NCBI GenBank assembly: GCA_021810735.1
Contig: JAJZIF010000325.1
Coordinates: 1-5,114 of the forward strand
DNA: 5,114 nucleotides
From: Acidobacteriota bacterium
GTDB lineage: Bacteria; Acidobacteriota; Terriglobia; Terriglobales; Acidobacteriaceae
Direction: 5' to 3'
Shown here: piece by piece, positions 1 through 5,114 of the stretch
Layout: every line of letters starts with the position of its first letter
Position numbering within the stretch: position 1 is the first letter of the stretch
Notes under the pieces: generated by a model
Told to the model about the DNA's origin: nothing
What the model saw: only the letters and a program-made list of their open reading frames with translations
Databases searched by the model: none
Made by a program: the position numbers and the translations under genes

Positions 1-1614
1 GCGATCGATTTGCAGCGCGCAAAGGGCGGTGGATTCACGCTGGGCGTGAATACAGGCGTGGTGCAGAACACGCCGGGTGCGGGCGTGGGCGGCATTGGCG
101 CGGCGCCTTCTGGCGCGGGCGCGGGCGGCACTACCGGCGGTGCGGGCGGCGCGGGCGCGGGCGCGTCGGGACTGGTGCAATCCACGCTGGGAACAGGGAC
201 GGCGGTTTATTCGTTCGATCCGATCATTACGGGCCTGGTGAACGTGGACCATCAGACGCTGCCCGTCATCAACCAGCAGATTTACGGCGTGCCCTCGCTC
301 CAGACGGTGACCACCAATGGCAACTTTGCCTATCGGCAGGCATTTTCTCCCGGCACGCGGCTGACTGTGCTGCTGTACAACCAAAGGCTGTCGGCGAACA
401 GTCCGTTTTTCAATCTGTCGCCATCGCTCTCTACCACCTTTCAATTCAAAATCACGCAACCGTTGCTGGCCGGGTTCGGATTTTTACCCAATACGCGTTA
501 CATCCACATCGCCAAGAACAACCAGAAGATTTCCAACCTCGCCTTCAAGGCCCAGGTGATCGCAACCACCACGCAGATTGAGAACCTGTATTGGGACCTG
601 TTCAACGCGTATCAAGACGAGCAGGTCAAGGAGCGGTCGCTGCAATTTGCCCAACAGACCTATGACAACGCGCAAAAACAGTTCGCGTTGAAGGCCGTCC
701 CGGAGATGGACGTGTTGCGGGACGAGGCCGAAGTCGCCAAGCGCGATCAAGATTTGACGGTGGCCAAGACCAATTTGCAACTGCAACAGTTGCTAATGAA
801 AAATGCCCTGACGAAAAACCTGGACGATCCGTTATTGGTGGCGATGCCGGTGGTCCCGACCTCGCAAATACGCATGGACGATGCATTCGCACAGACGCAG
901 GTACAGGACCTGGTTGCCGAGGCGATGCGGAACAGGCCGGAGCTTGCCGAGTCGGAAATCGACCTGAAAAACCATCGAATCACGTTAAAGACCGCGAGGA
1001 ACGCCCTGCTGCCGACGGTGAACATGGTTGCCTATTATGCGGGAAATGCGCTGGGCGGCCAGCTCAATCCAAACTACGGCGCGGGGTTTTCCTCGGGTAC
1101 ATTGCCGCCCAACGTTTCTGTCCAGCCGACTGGGTTTGGCGGCGTCCTAGAGAATGCGTTTAACAATAGCGGGCAGGAATATTTTGTCGGCGGACAGCTT
1201 CTGATACCGATTCGGAACCGCGTCGCGAAGGCCGACCAATATCGCGCGGAGTTGGAATTCCGGCAGTCGCAACTGTATCAACAGGAGACGCGCAAGCAGA
1301 TTCTGATTGAAGTGGAGAACGCGCAGTACGCGCTGGAACAGGGCCGGGCGCGGGTGGACTCCGCGACCAAGGCGCGCGACCTGGCGCAGAAGACCTTTGG
1401 CATCATGCAACAGGAGCAGAAGTTGGGTGCCGGGTCCACATTTCAGACGCTCTCCGCGCAACACGACCTTGCCGTGGCGGAGTCCGACCTGGTGGGCGCG
1501 ATGACCGCTTACGAAAAGGCGCGGGTGCAACTGGACCTGGCGACGGGCATGACGCTGGAGCATCGTCATATCTCGATGGATGACGCGCGGACTGGGGTCG
1601 TCCCTCGCCCGTAG
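1..1614 (+). CDS. TolC-family outer-membrane efflux protein, 5'-truncated by the window edge
   Basis: Outer-membrane channel component of a tripartite export system (OEP/TolC family), expected to form a trimeric beta-barrel and periplasmic alpha-helical tunnel. The frame is open from base 1, so the signal peptide and true start lie to the left; the TTG at base 10 has no ribosome site and is not a start. Counting from base 1, 537 residues are visible: a Gly/Ala-rich low-complexity stretch (about 22-56), a beta-rich segment (about 65-160), a long helical hairpin (about 167-275, including IENLYWDLFNAYQDEQ), then a second OEP repeat opened by the TolC-like AMRNRPEL (308-315), a second beta-rich part (about 340-405) and a C-terminal helical pair ending in YEKARVQLDLATG. 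The two helical-hairpin repeats separated by strands are the basis for the call. It ends 59 bases before the response regulator on the same strand, so co-transcription is likely. The exported substrate cannot be read from this gene; the partner pump is off-window. Confidence 0.9.
   Translation, partial: AIDLQRAKGGGFTLGVNTGVVQNTPGAGVGGIGAAPSGAGAGGTTGGAGGAGAGASGLVQSTLGTGTAVYSFDPIITGLVNVDHQTLPVINQQIYGVPSLQTVTTNGNFAYRQAFSPGTRLTVLLYNQRLSANSPFFNLSPSLSTTFQFKITQPLLAGFGFLPNTRYIHIAKNNQKISNLAFKAQVIATTTQIENLYWDLFNAYQDEQVKERSLQFAQQTYDNAQKQFALKAVPEMDVLRDEAEVAKRDQDLTVAKTNLQLQQLLMKNALTKNLDDPLLVAMPVVPTSQIRMDDAFAQTQVQDLVAEAMRNRPELAESEIDLKNHRITLKTARNALLPTVNMVAYYAGNALGGQLNPNYGAGFSSGTLPPNVSVQPTGFGGVLENAFNNSGQEYFVGGQLLIPIRNRVAKADQYRAELEFRQSQLYQQETRKQILIEVENAQYALEQGRARVDSATKARDLAQKTFGIMQQEQKLGAGSTFQTLSAQHDLAVAESDLVGAMTAYEKARVQLDLATGMTLEHRHISMDDARTGVVPRP
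64..168 (+). repeat. Low-complexity GC-rich tract encoding a Gly/Ala-rich segment
   Basis: This stretch inside the TolC-type gene is built from degenerate GCGGGC/GGCGCG units and encodes a run dominated by Gly and Ala with a few Thr, Ser and Pro. It lies before the first beta-rich part of the channel protein. It is a simple-sequence tract in reading frame, not a mobile repeat. Such tracts can change length by slippage in multiples of three; whether this one does cannot be told from one sequence. A flexible linker or an exposed loop is the likeliest role (inference). Confidence 0.7.
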
Positions 1615-1663
1615 GAGGCGGGCGCGCGGCGCGCAACACGCGAAACGGCGATACTGTAAGATG

Positions 1664-1668
1664 AGGAG
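1664..1668 (+). promoter_or_regulatory. Ribosome binding site of the response regulator
   Basis: AGGAG lies 5 bases before the ATG at 1674 in the 59-base gap after the TolC-type gene. It supports ATG 1674 as the start. No clear promoter or transcription terminator is visible in the gap, which fits a continuous transcript from the efflux genes. Confidence 0.75.
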
Positions 1669-1673
1669 ATGCC

Positions 1674-3071
1674 ATGGCGCAACAACCCGTGCTTCTCGAT
1701 CGGAATCCGGCCCCGACCGCGTCCCTGCCCAGGGTGCTGGCGGCCGATGACCAACCGCAAATTCTTGAAGCGCTAGCATTGTTACTCCAGCCGGCAGGCT
1801 TCCACGTGGATGCAGTCGGTTCTCCGGAAGCCGCGCTGCACGCGCTTCGCAATCAATCCTACGACGCGCTGCTGATGGATTTGAACTACACCCGCGACAC
1901 CACCTCCGGCGATGAAGGAATGGAGCTGCTGCGGCAAGTGTTGGAGATCGATTCGCAGCTTCCCGTCATTGTGATGACAGCCTGGGCCAGTGTGGACCTG
2001 GCGGTCGAGGCGATGCGCCGCGGCGCCCGAGACTTTATTGCAAAGCCGTGGGAAAATGCGCGCTTGCTGACGGTCGTGCAAAACCAGGTCACGCTCTATC
2101 GAACCTTGCGTCGCGCACAACTGCTGGAAGCGGAGAACCAGCTCCTGCGGGCGACCGGCAGACCGGAGATGATTGCCGGATCGGCGGCCATGCAACCTGT
2201 TCTGGATGCGATGGCGCGCGTTGGCCCGTCCGACGCGAATGTTCTGATCACCGGCGAGCACGGCACCGGAAAAGAGATCGTAGCTCACACCCTGCATGCG
2301 CTTTCTGCACGCGCGGAGCAGCCATGGATCGCCGTCAATACCGGCGCGCTCTCCGAGGGCGTATTTGAAAGTGAACTCTTCGGCCACGTGAAAGGTGCGT
2401 TCACCGATGCGCGCGCGGACCGCATTGGGCGCTTTGAACTCGCCGACAAAGGCACCCTGTTTCTGGATGAGATTGCGAACATTCCGCTGCGTCAGCAGGC
2501 AAAACTGTTGCGAGTGCTGGAGGCGGGAGAGTTGGAACGAGTTGGCTCCTCACGCACGCGAAAAGTCGATGTCCGTGTACTGTCCGCCACCAATACAGAC
2601 CTGACCCAGGAGTCGGAGCAAGGCCGCTTCCGTCCGGATTTGCTGTTCCGGCTGAATACCGTGGAGATCCACCTGCCTCCGCTTCGCGAGCGGGCAGAGG
2701 ACATTCCAATTTTGGCGGCGCATTTTCTGGCGCGATATGCCGCCCGCTATCGCAAATCCATTGAAGGCTTAGACCCAACAGCCTTGCAGTCGCTCCTCGA
2801 TCATTCCTGGCCGGGCAATGTGCGCGAGCTGGAACATACCATGGAACGCGCCGTCCTTATGAGTCGCGGCAGCCGCATTCTGGCGACGGATTTGAATCTT
2901 CAATCCGGTCGTAGCTCCAACTCCATCGACGAAATGAGCCTGGAGGCGGTGGAGAACATTTTGATCCGCAAAGCCCTCGCGAAGCATGCTCGCAATGTAA
3001 GCCAGGCTGCCGAGGCCCTGGGTTTGAGCCGCGGCGCGCTGTACCGGCGAATGGAAAAGTATGGTATCTAG
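1674..3071 (+). CDS. Sigma-54-dependent response regulator, NtrC family (receiver, AAA+, Fis HTH)
   Basis: Cytoplasmic enhancer-binding protein that, when phosphorylated, uses ATP hydrolysis to open sigma-54 promoters. At 465 residues it has full NtrC-like length. Receiver (about 19-135): acidic pocket D25/D26, phospho-acceptor D69, T102 and K124-P125; the loop after D69 is longer than normal and lacks the usual Pro. A helical linker (about 137-160) follows. AAA+ domain (about 167-400): Walker A GEHGTGKE (194-201, K200), the sigma-54 contact loop as GAFTDA (241-246) instead of GAFTGA, Walker B GTLFLDEI (260-267, D265/E266), sensor I SATN (304-307), the arginine-bearing [10 protein letters not shown] (318-327), and sensor [10 protein letters not shown] (379-386). 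Fis-type DNA-binding HTH at about 424-465 ([19 protein letters not shown]). It is preceded by the TolC-type gene and overlaps the kinase gene by 11 bases, so the kinase is its probable partner and the efflux operon its probable target (inference). The start is set by AGGAG at 1664-1668. Confidence 0.95.
   Translation: MAQQPVLLDRNPAPTASLPRVLAADDQPQILEALALLLQPAGFHVDAVGSPEAALHALRNQSYDALLMDLNYTRDTTSGDEGMELLRQVLEIDSQLPVIVMTAWASVDLAVEAMRRGARDFIAKPWENARLLTVVQNQVTLYRTLRRAQLLEAENQLLRATGRPEMIAGSAAMQPVLDAMARVGPSDANVLITGEHGTGKEIVAHTLHALSARAEQPWIAVNTGALSEGVFESELFGHVKGAFTDARADRIGRFELADKGTLFLDEIANIPLRQQAKLLRVLEAGELERVGSSRTRKVDVRVLSATNTDLTQESEQGRFRPDLLFRLNTVEIHLPPLRERAEDIPILAAHFLARYAARYRKSIEGLDPTALQSLLDHSWPGNVRELEHTMERAVLMSRGSRILATDLNLQSGRSSNSIDEMSLEAVENILIRKALAKHARNVSQAAEALGLSRGALYRRMEKYGI
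3053..3071 (+). promoter_or_regulatory. Regulator/kinase gene overlap with weak internal ribosome site
   Basis: The kinase ATG at 3061 lies inside the last codons of the regulator gene, whose TAG ends at 3071, giving an 11-base overlap in a different frame. The purine run GGAAAAG (3053-3059) just before the ATG is a poor, closely spaced ribosome site. The arrangement suggests translational coupling, with ribosomes finishing the regulator re-initiating on the kinase and keeping the two proteins in a set ratio (inference). Confidence 0.6.
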
Positions 3072-4539
3072 CGCCGCAAAGCGGGCTCGACCGGCCGCTT
3101 CTGTACGGCCTCGCCCCTCCATCGGATTCAGGGTCCCGCGGCTTCGCTTTGAGGTCCGCCTGGCTGCGCTTCTCGTGTTGTTCGCTCTCCCCGCACTCAT
3201 CCTCGGCACTGTCGCCTTGGTCCTATGGCATGCGTCGATTGTGGTCTGGCTGAGTGCTCTGGCTGTCCTTCTCCTTCTGCTGGCATCGCTGGGTTCGGCG
3301 GTGTTCCGCCATATCGTTCGGCCATTGCAGACGCTTTCGAATGTCGTCGCAGCGTTGCGCGAAAACGAGTATTCCTTTCGTGCTCGCGAGATCGGCCAGG
3401 GAGATGCCCTGGGCGATCTGGCCGCGCAGATCAATGAGCTCGCCGGCGATCTTCGCCTGCGCCGTCATCGCGAATCGGAGACGTTTGCGCTACTGGAGCG
3501 CGTCGTCGAGAGCATGGACCTTCCCGTGTTCGCCTTCAACGCGGCGGCAGAGCTGCAATTGACCAACCCGGCAGCCAGGAAAATGCTTCAGTTGCCCGCA
3601 GACTCCATGCTGCATCGCAGTGCAAGTTCATTGGGCCTGACGGAACTCCTCGATTGCGCCGACAATAGTGTCGTGACACTCACCATGCACGGACGCGAAG
3701 GCCGCTGGATGGTGCGTCGCAGCAAGTTCTATCAAAATGGAATGCCGCACACGCTCTTGCTGCTCTCCGATGTCAGCGGCGTCCTGCGCGAGCAGGAACG
3801 TCAGGCATGGCGGCGGCTCATCCGAGTTCTGGCGCATGAAGTGAACAATTCGCTGACCCCGATCAAATCGATTGCCGGCAGTCTTCGCTCGCGCATGATG
3901 CGCATCTACGCGACGCAGGCGACAGATGGGATGAGTCAATCCGTTGGCGCGAAGCAGGAAGTAAATCCAGTGGACATGGAGCATGGGCTCGCCATCATCG
4001 AAGAGCGCGCCGAGTCGCTGAATCGCTTTCTGCAAGCCTATAGCCAGCTTGCCAAGCTGCCTCCGCCGGTCAAGACCATGTTCGCCGCCGCTCCACTGCT
4101 GGAACGGGTCTGCCATTTGGAGACGCGGGCCAAAATCGTTCTCGAAGTTGCGGATGACTTGAAAATCTACGCCGACGCTGCCCAACTGGAGCAGGCGCTC
4201 ATCAATCTGGTGCGCAATGCGGTGGATGCAGCGCTGCAGCCGCATGACGACAAAACTGCAACGCGGGTCGTCGTTGTTTGCGAACGCCAATCCGACCGTA
4301 TCGTCATTCAGGTGGAGGACAACGGGACTGGACTGGCGAACCCGGCCAATATTTTTGTTCCGCTATACACAACCAAGCCTGGAGGGATGGGCGTCGGGCT
4401 GATTCTCGCTCTCCAAATTATTGAGGGGCACGGAGGCACGCTGACCCTGGAGAACCGCACCGACGGATCGGGCTGTTGCGCCGAGATTCACTTACCTGTC
4501 TTGTCCGTCGACTCAATTTTGGCCGACTCTTCAAGCTAG
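3061..4539 (+). CDS. Membrane sensor histidine kinase (HAMP, PAS-like, HisKA, HATPase)
   Basis: Inner-membrane kinase that autophosphorylates a histidine and passes the phosphate to a response regulator, here most likely the overlapping NtrC-type protein. It has 492 residues. A basic N-terminus (about 1-33, many Arg) precedes two hydrophobic helices (about 34-56 and 61-82) joined by only a few residues, so there is virtually no periplasmic sensor domain. A HAMP-like segment (about 83-136, with VRPL near its start) and a PAS-like region (about 141-240, DLPVFAFNAAAELQLTNPAA) follow. The H-box LAHEVNNSLTPI (257-268) gives phospho-acceptor H259. The ATPase domain shows the N-box QALINLVRNAVDA (378-390, N386), G1 VEDNGTGL (418-425) and the G2 region GGMGVGLILALQI (441-453). 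All catalytic boxes are intact. The overall plan resembles NtrY-like kinases paired with sigma-54 regulators. The TAG stop lies at a probable insertion-sequence junction, so the last residues or the native 3' flank may have been altered. Confidence 0.93.
   Translation: MVSSAAKRARPAASVRPRPSIGFRVPRLRFEVRLAALLVLFALPALILGTVALVLWHASIVVWLSALAVLLLLLASLGSAVFRHIVRPLQTLSNVVAALRENEYSFRAREIGQGDALGDLAAQINELAGDLRLRRHRESETFALLERVVESMDLPVFAFNAAAELQLTNPAARKMLQLPADSMLHRSASSLGLTELLDCADNSVVTLTMHGREGRWMVRRSKFYQNGMPHTLLLLSDVSGVLREQERQAWRRLIRVLAHEVNNSLTPIKSIAGSLRSRMMRIYATQATDGMSQSVGAKQEVNPVDMEHGLAIIEERAESLNRFLQAYSQLAKLPPPVKTMFAAAPLLERVCHLETRAKIVLEVADDLKIYADAAQLEQALINLVRNAVDAALQPHDDKTATRVVVVCERQSDRIVIQVEDNGTGLANPANIFVPLYTTKPGGMGVGLILALQIIEGHGGTLTLENRTDGSGCCAEIHLPVLSVDSILADSSS
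4536..4539. other. Probable IS630-type target site (CTAG) coinciding with the kinase stop codon
   Basis: IS630-family elements insert at TA and duplicate it; the founding element prefers CTAG. Here CTAG spans the last base of a Ser codon and the kinase TAG stop, and the sequence character changes to AT-richer, non-coding DNA directly after it. I infer that the TA at 4537-4538 is the duplicated target and that the element starts at the G at 4539. The other copy of the TA lies beyond the right edge, so the junction is not proven. Confidence 0.45.
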
Positions 4540-4548
4540 TGTCCTGAG

Positions 4549-4564
4549 TCGTTAATTCGTTAAA
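4549..4564 (+). repeat. Tandem 8-base repeat TCGTTAAT / TCGTTAAA near the element's left end
   Basis: Two adjacent 8-base units match at 7 of 8 positions, 10 bases inside the inferred left end of the element. Both contain TTAA. A position this close to a transposon end would suit a transposase-binding site or part of the terminal inverted repeat (inference). The sequence is too short to exclude chance. Confidence 0.35.
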
Positions 4565-4595
4565 CTATTTACAGCAACAAGCGTCTAAACATGAC

Positions 4596-4600
4596 AGGAG
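4596..4600 (+). promoter_or_regulatory. Ribosome binding site of the transposase
   Basis: AGGAG lies 7 bases before the ATG at 4608, with a second GAGG at 4602-4605 too close to be the main site. It fixes the transposase start. Confidence 0.75.
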
Positions 4601-4607
4601 CGAGGTC

Positions 4608-5114
4608 ATGAGACGAGGACGCCGATTGCCGGAGTTGGAGTTGAGCGAAGAGCAGCGCAGCGCGTTGCGGGGCTGGACGCGGAGAAGGAAGACCGCCCAG
4701 GCCCTGTCGCTGCGAGCGCGGATCGTGTTGCGCGCGTCGGAGGGACTGACGGCTACGGCCATCGCCCGAGAGACTCATGCGTGTATTCAAACGGTATGTA
4801 AATGGTGGCGCAGGTTTGATGAGCAGGGATTGGACGGGCTGCTCGATAAGCCGCGTCCCGGACAGCCGCGCAAGCTTACCGATGCGCAGATCGAACAGGT
4901 GATCGTGCGCACGCTGGAGAGCAAGCCGCCCGCCGCCACCCATTGGTCCACCCGCACGATGGCCCAAGCCACAGGCATCAACCAGACCGCGATCAGCCGC
5001 ATCTGGCGCGCCTTTTCGCTGGCCCCGCATCGCAGCGAAACGTTCAAATTGTCCAAAGACCCGCTGTTCATCGACAAGGTGCGGGACATCGTTGGACTGT
5101 ATCTGAACCCGCCT
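4608..5114 (+). CDS. IS630-family transposase, N-terminal part, cut by the window edge
   Basis: DNA-cutting and -joining enzyme of a cut-and-paste element that uses TA target sites (IS630/Tc1/mariner superfamily). The frame runs from ATG 4608 to the last base without a stop: 169 residues. Visible are a basic N-terminus with the family-like RRRKTAQALSLRARIVL (25-41), a first homeodomain-like HTH (about 36-73, ending VCKWWRRF), the linker LDGLLDKPRPGQPRK (75-89), a second HTH-like region (about 91-137, THWSTRTMAQATGI then ISRIWRAF) and the conserved HRSETFKLSKDP (141-152) followed by VGLYLNPP. In the family the first catalytic Asp of the DDE triad comes just after this point, so none of the catalytic residues is in view. 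No frameshift or stop breaks the visible part. Start supported by AGGAG at 4596-4600. Confidence 0.92.
   Translation, partial: MRRGRRLPELELSEEQRSALRGWTRRRKTAQALSLRARIVLRASEGLTATAIARETHACIQTVCKWWRRFDEQGLDGLLDKPRPGQPRKLTDAQIEQVIVRTLESKPPAATHWSTRTMAQATGINQTAISRIWRAFSLAPHRSETFKLSKDPLFIDKVRDIVGLYLNPP

Larger units (their letters stand above)
4539..5114 (+). mobile_element. IS630-family insertion sequence, left part only
   Basis: The element is called from its transposase, whose N-terminal half is clearly of IS630 type, and from the 68-base non-coding lead between the kinase stop and the transposase start. The lead begins GTGTCCTGAGTCG and turns AT-rich (TTAA repeats). The left boundary is inferred from the CTAG at 4536-4539. 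The right end, with the matching terminal inverted repeat and second TA, lies outside the window, so whether the element is complete cannot be judged. Confidence 0.7.

Noticed and set aside
10..12. TTG as a start codon of the TolC-type gene
   Set aside because: The frame is open to the left edge, there is no ribosome site before it, and the protein would lack the signal peptide an outer-membrane protein needs.
64..168. CRISPR-like or mobile repeat
   Set aside because: The units are short, degenerate and in reading frame with the protein; there are no unique spacers.
1622..1634. GC-only hairpin (5-base stem GCGCG/CGCGC, 3-base loop) as a terminator after the TolC-type gene
   Set aside because: The stem is short, no T-run follows, and such repeats arise easily in GC-rich DNA.
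1615..1673. Sigma-54 (-24/-12) promoter in front of the regulator
   Set aside because: No GG and GC pair at the needed 10-base spacing within a recognisable consensus was found in the gap.
1147..1779. 210-codon open frame on the - strand
   Set aside because: It lies antisense to the TolC-type gene and the regulator start, crosses gene boundaries and shows no recognisable domain; it reflects high GC content.
3628..4290. 220-codon open frame on the - strand under the kinase gene
   Set aside because: It is antisense to a clearly coding, motif-rich kinase and its translation shows no family pattern.
4591..4611. Six-codon mini-frame whose TGA overlaps the transposase ATG, as a coupling leader peptide
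   Set aside because: It has no ribosome site of its own and is short enough to be chance.
4569..5030. 153-codon open frame on the - strand under the transposase
   Set aside because: The + strand frame has clear IS630-type motifs and a good ribosome site; the antisense frame has neither.

Overview
The window holds the 3' part of a GC-rich, tightly packed gene cluster on the + strand, followed by the start of an insertion sequence. Left to right it contains: (1) the C-terminal ~537 residues of a TolC-type outer-membrane efflux protein, open at the left window edge; (2) a complete NtrC-type sigma-54-dependent response regulator; (3) a complete membrane-bound histidine kinase whose start overlaps the regulator's stop by 11 bases; (4) a 68-base AT-richer gap that looks like the left end of an IS630-family insertion sequence; and (5) the N-terminal 169 residues of that element's transposase, cut off by the right window edge just before its catalytic domain. 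All four genes read left to right, and almost every base is coding.

The gene order suggests a self-regulated export system. The regulator (receiver, AAA+ sigma-54 activator, Fis-type HTH) and the kinase (two membrane helices with almost no outside loop, HAMP, PAS-like, HisKA, HATPase) form a cognate two-component pair placed directly behind an outer-membrane efflux channel. In related clusters the upstream genes are usually a periplasmic adaptor and MacB-type ABC permease and ATPase subunits. Those would lie left of this window and cannot be seen here. The inferred model is that the kinase senses a membrane or cytoplasmic signal, phosphorylates the regulator at Asp69, and the regulator switches on a sigma-54 promoter upstream of the transporter genes. 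I found no convincing -24/-12 sigma-54 promoter inside the window.

The organism is a Gram-negative (diderm) bacterium, as shown by the TolC-type protein. The GC-rich coding sequence, the glycine/alanine-rich insert in the TolC protein, the GAFTDA variant of the regulator and the IS630 type would all fit Acidobacteriota, but this is a soft inference from family resemblance.

I do not see a previously undescribed system. The most notable points are: the IS630-type element appears to have inserted at a CTAG site that is the kinase's own stop codon; the regulator carries GAFTDA instead of GAFTGA and an enlarged receiver loop after the phospho-Asp; and the TolC protein has a long glycine-rich low-complexity stretch.
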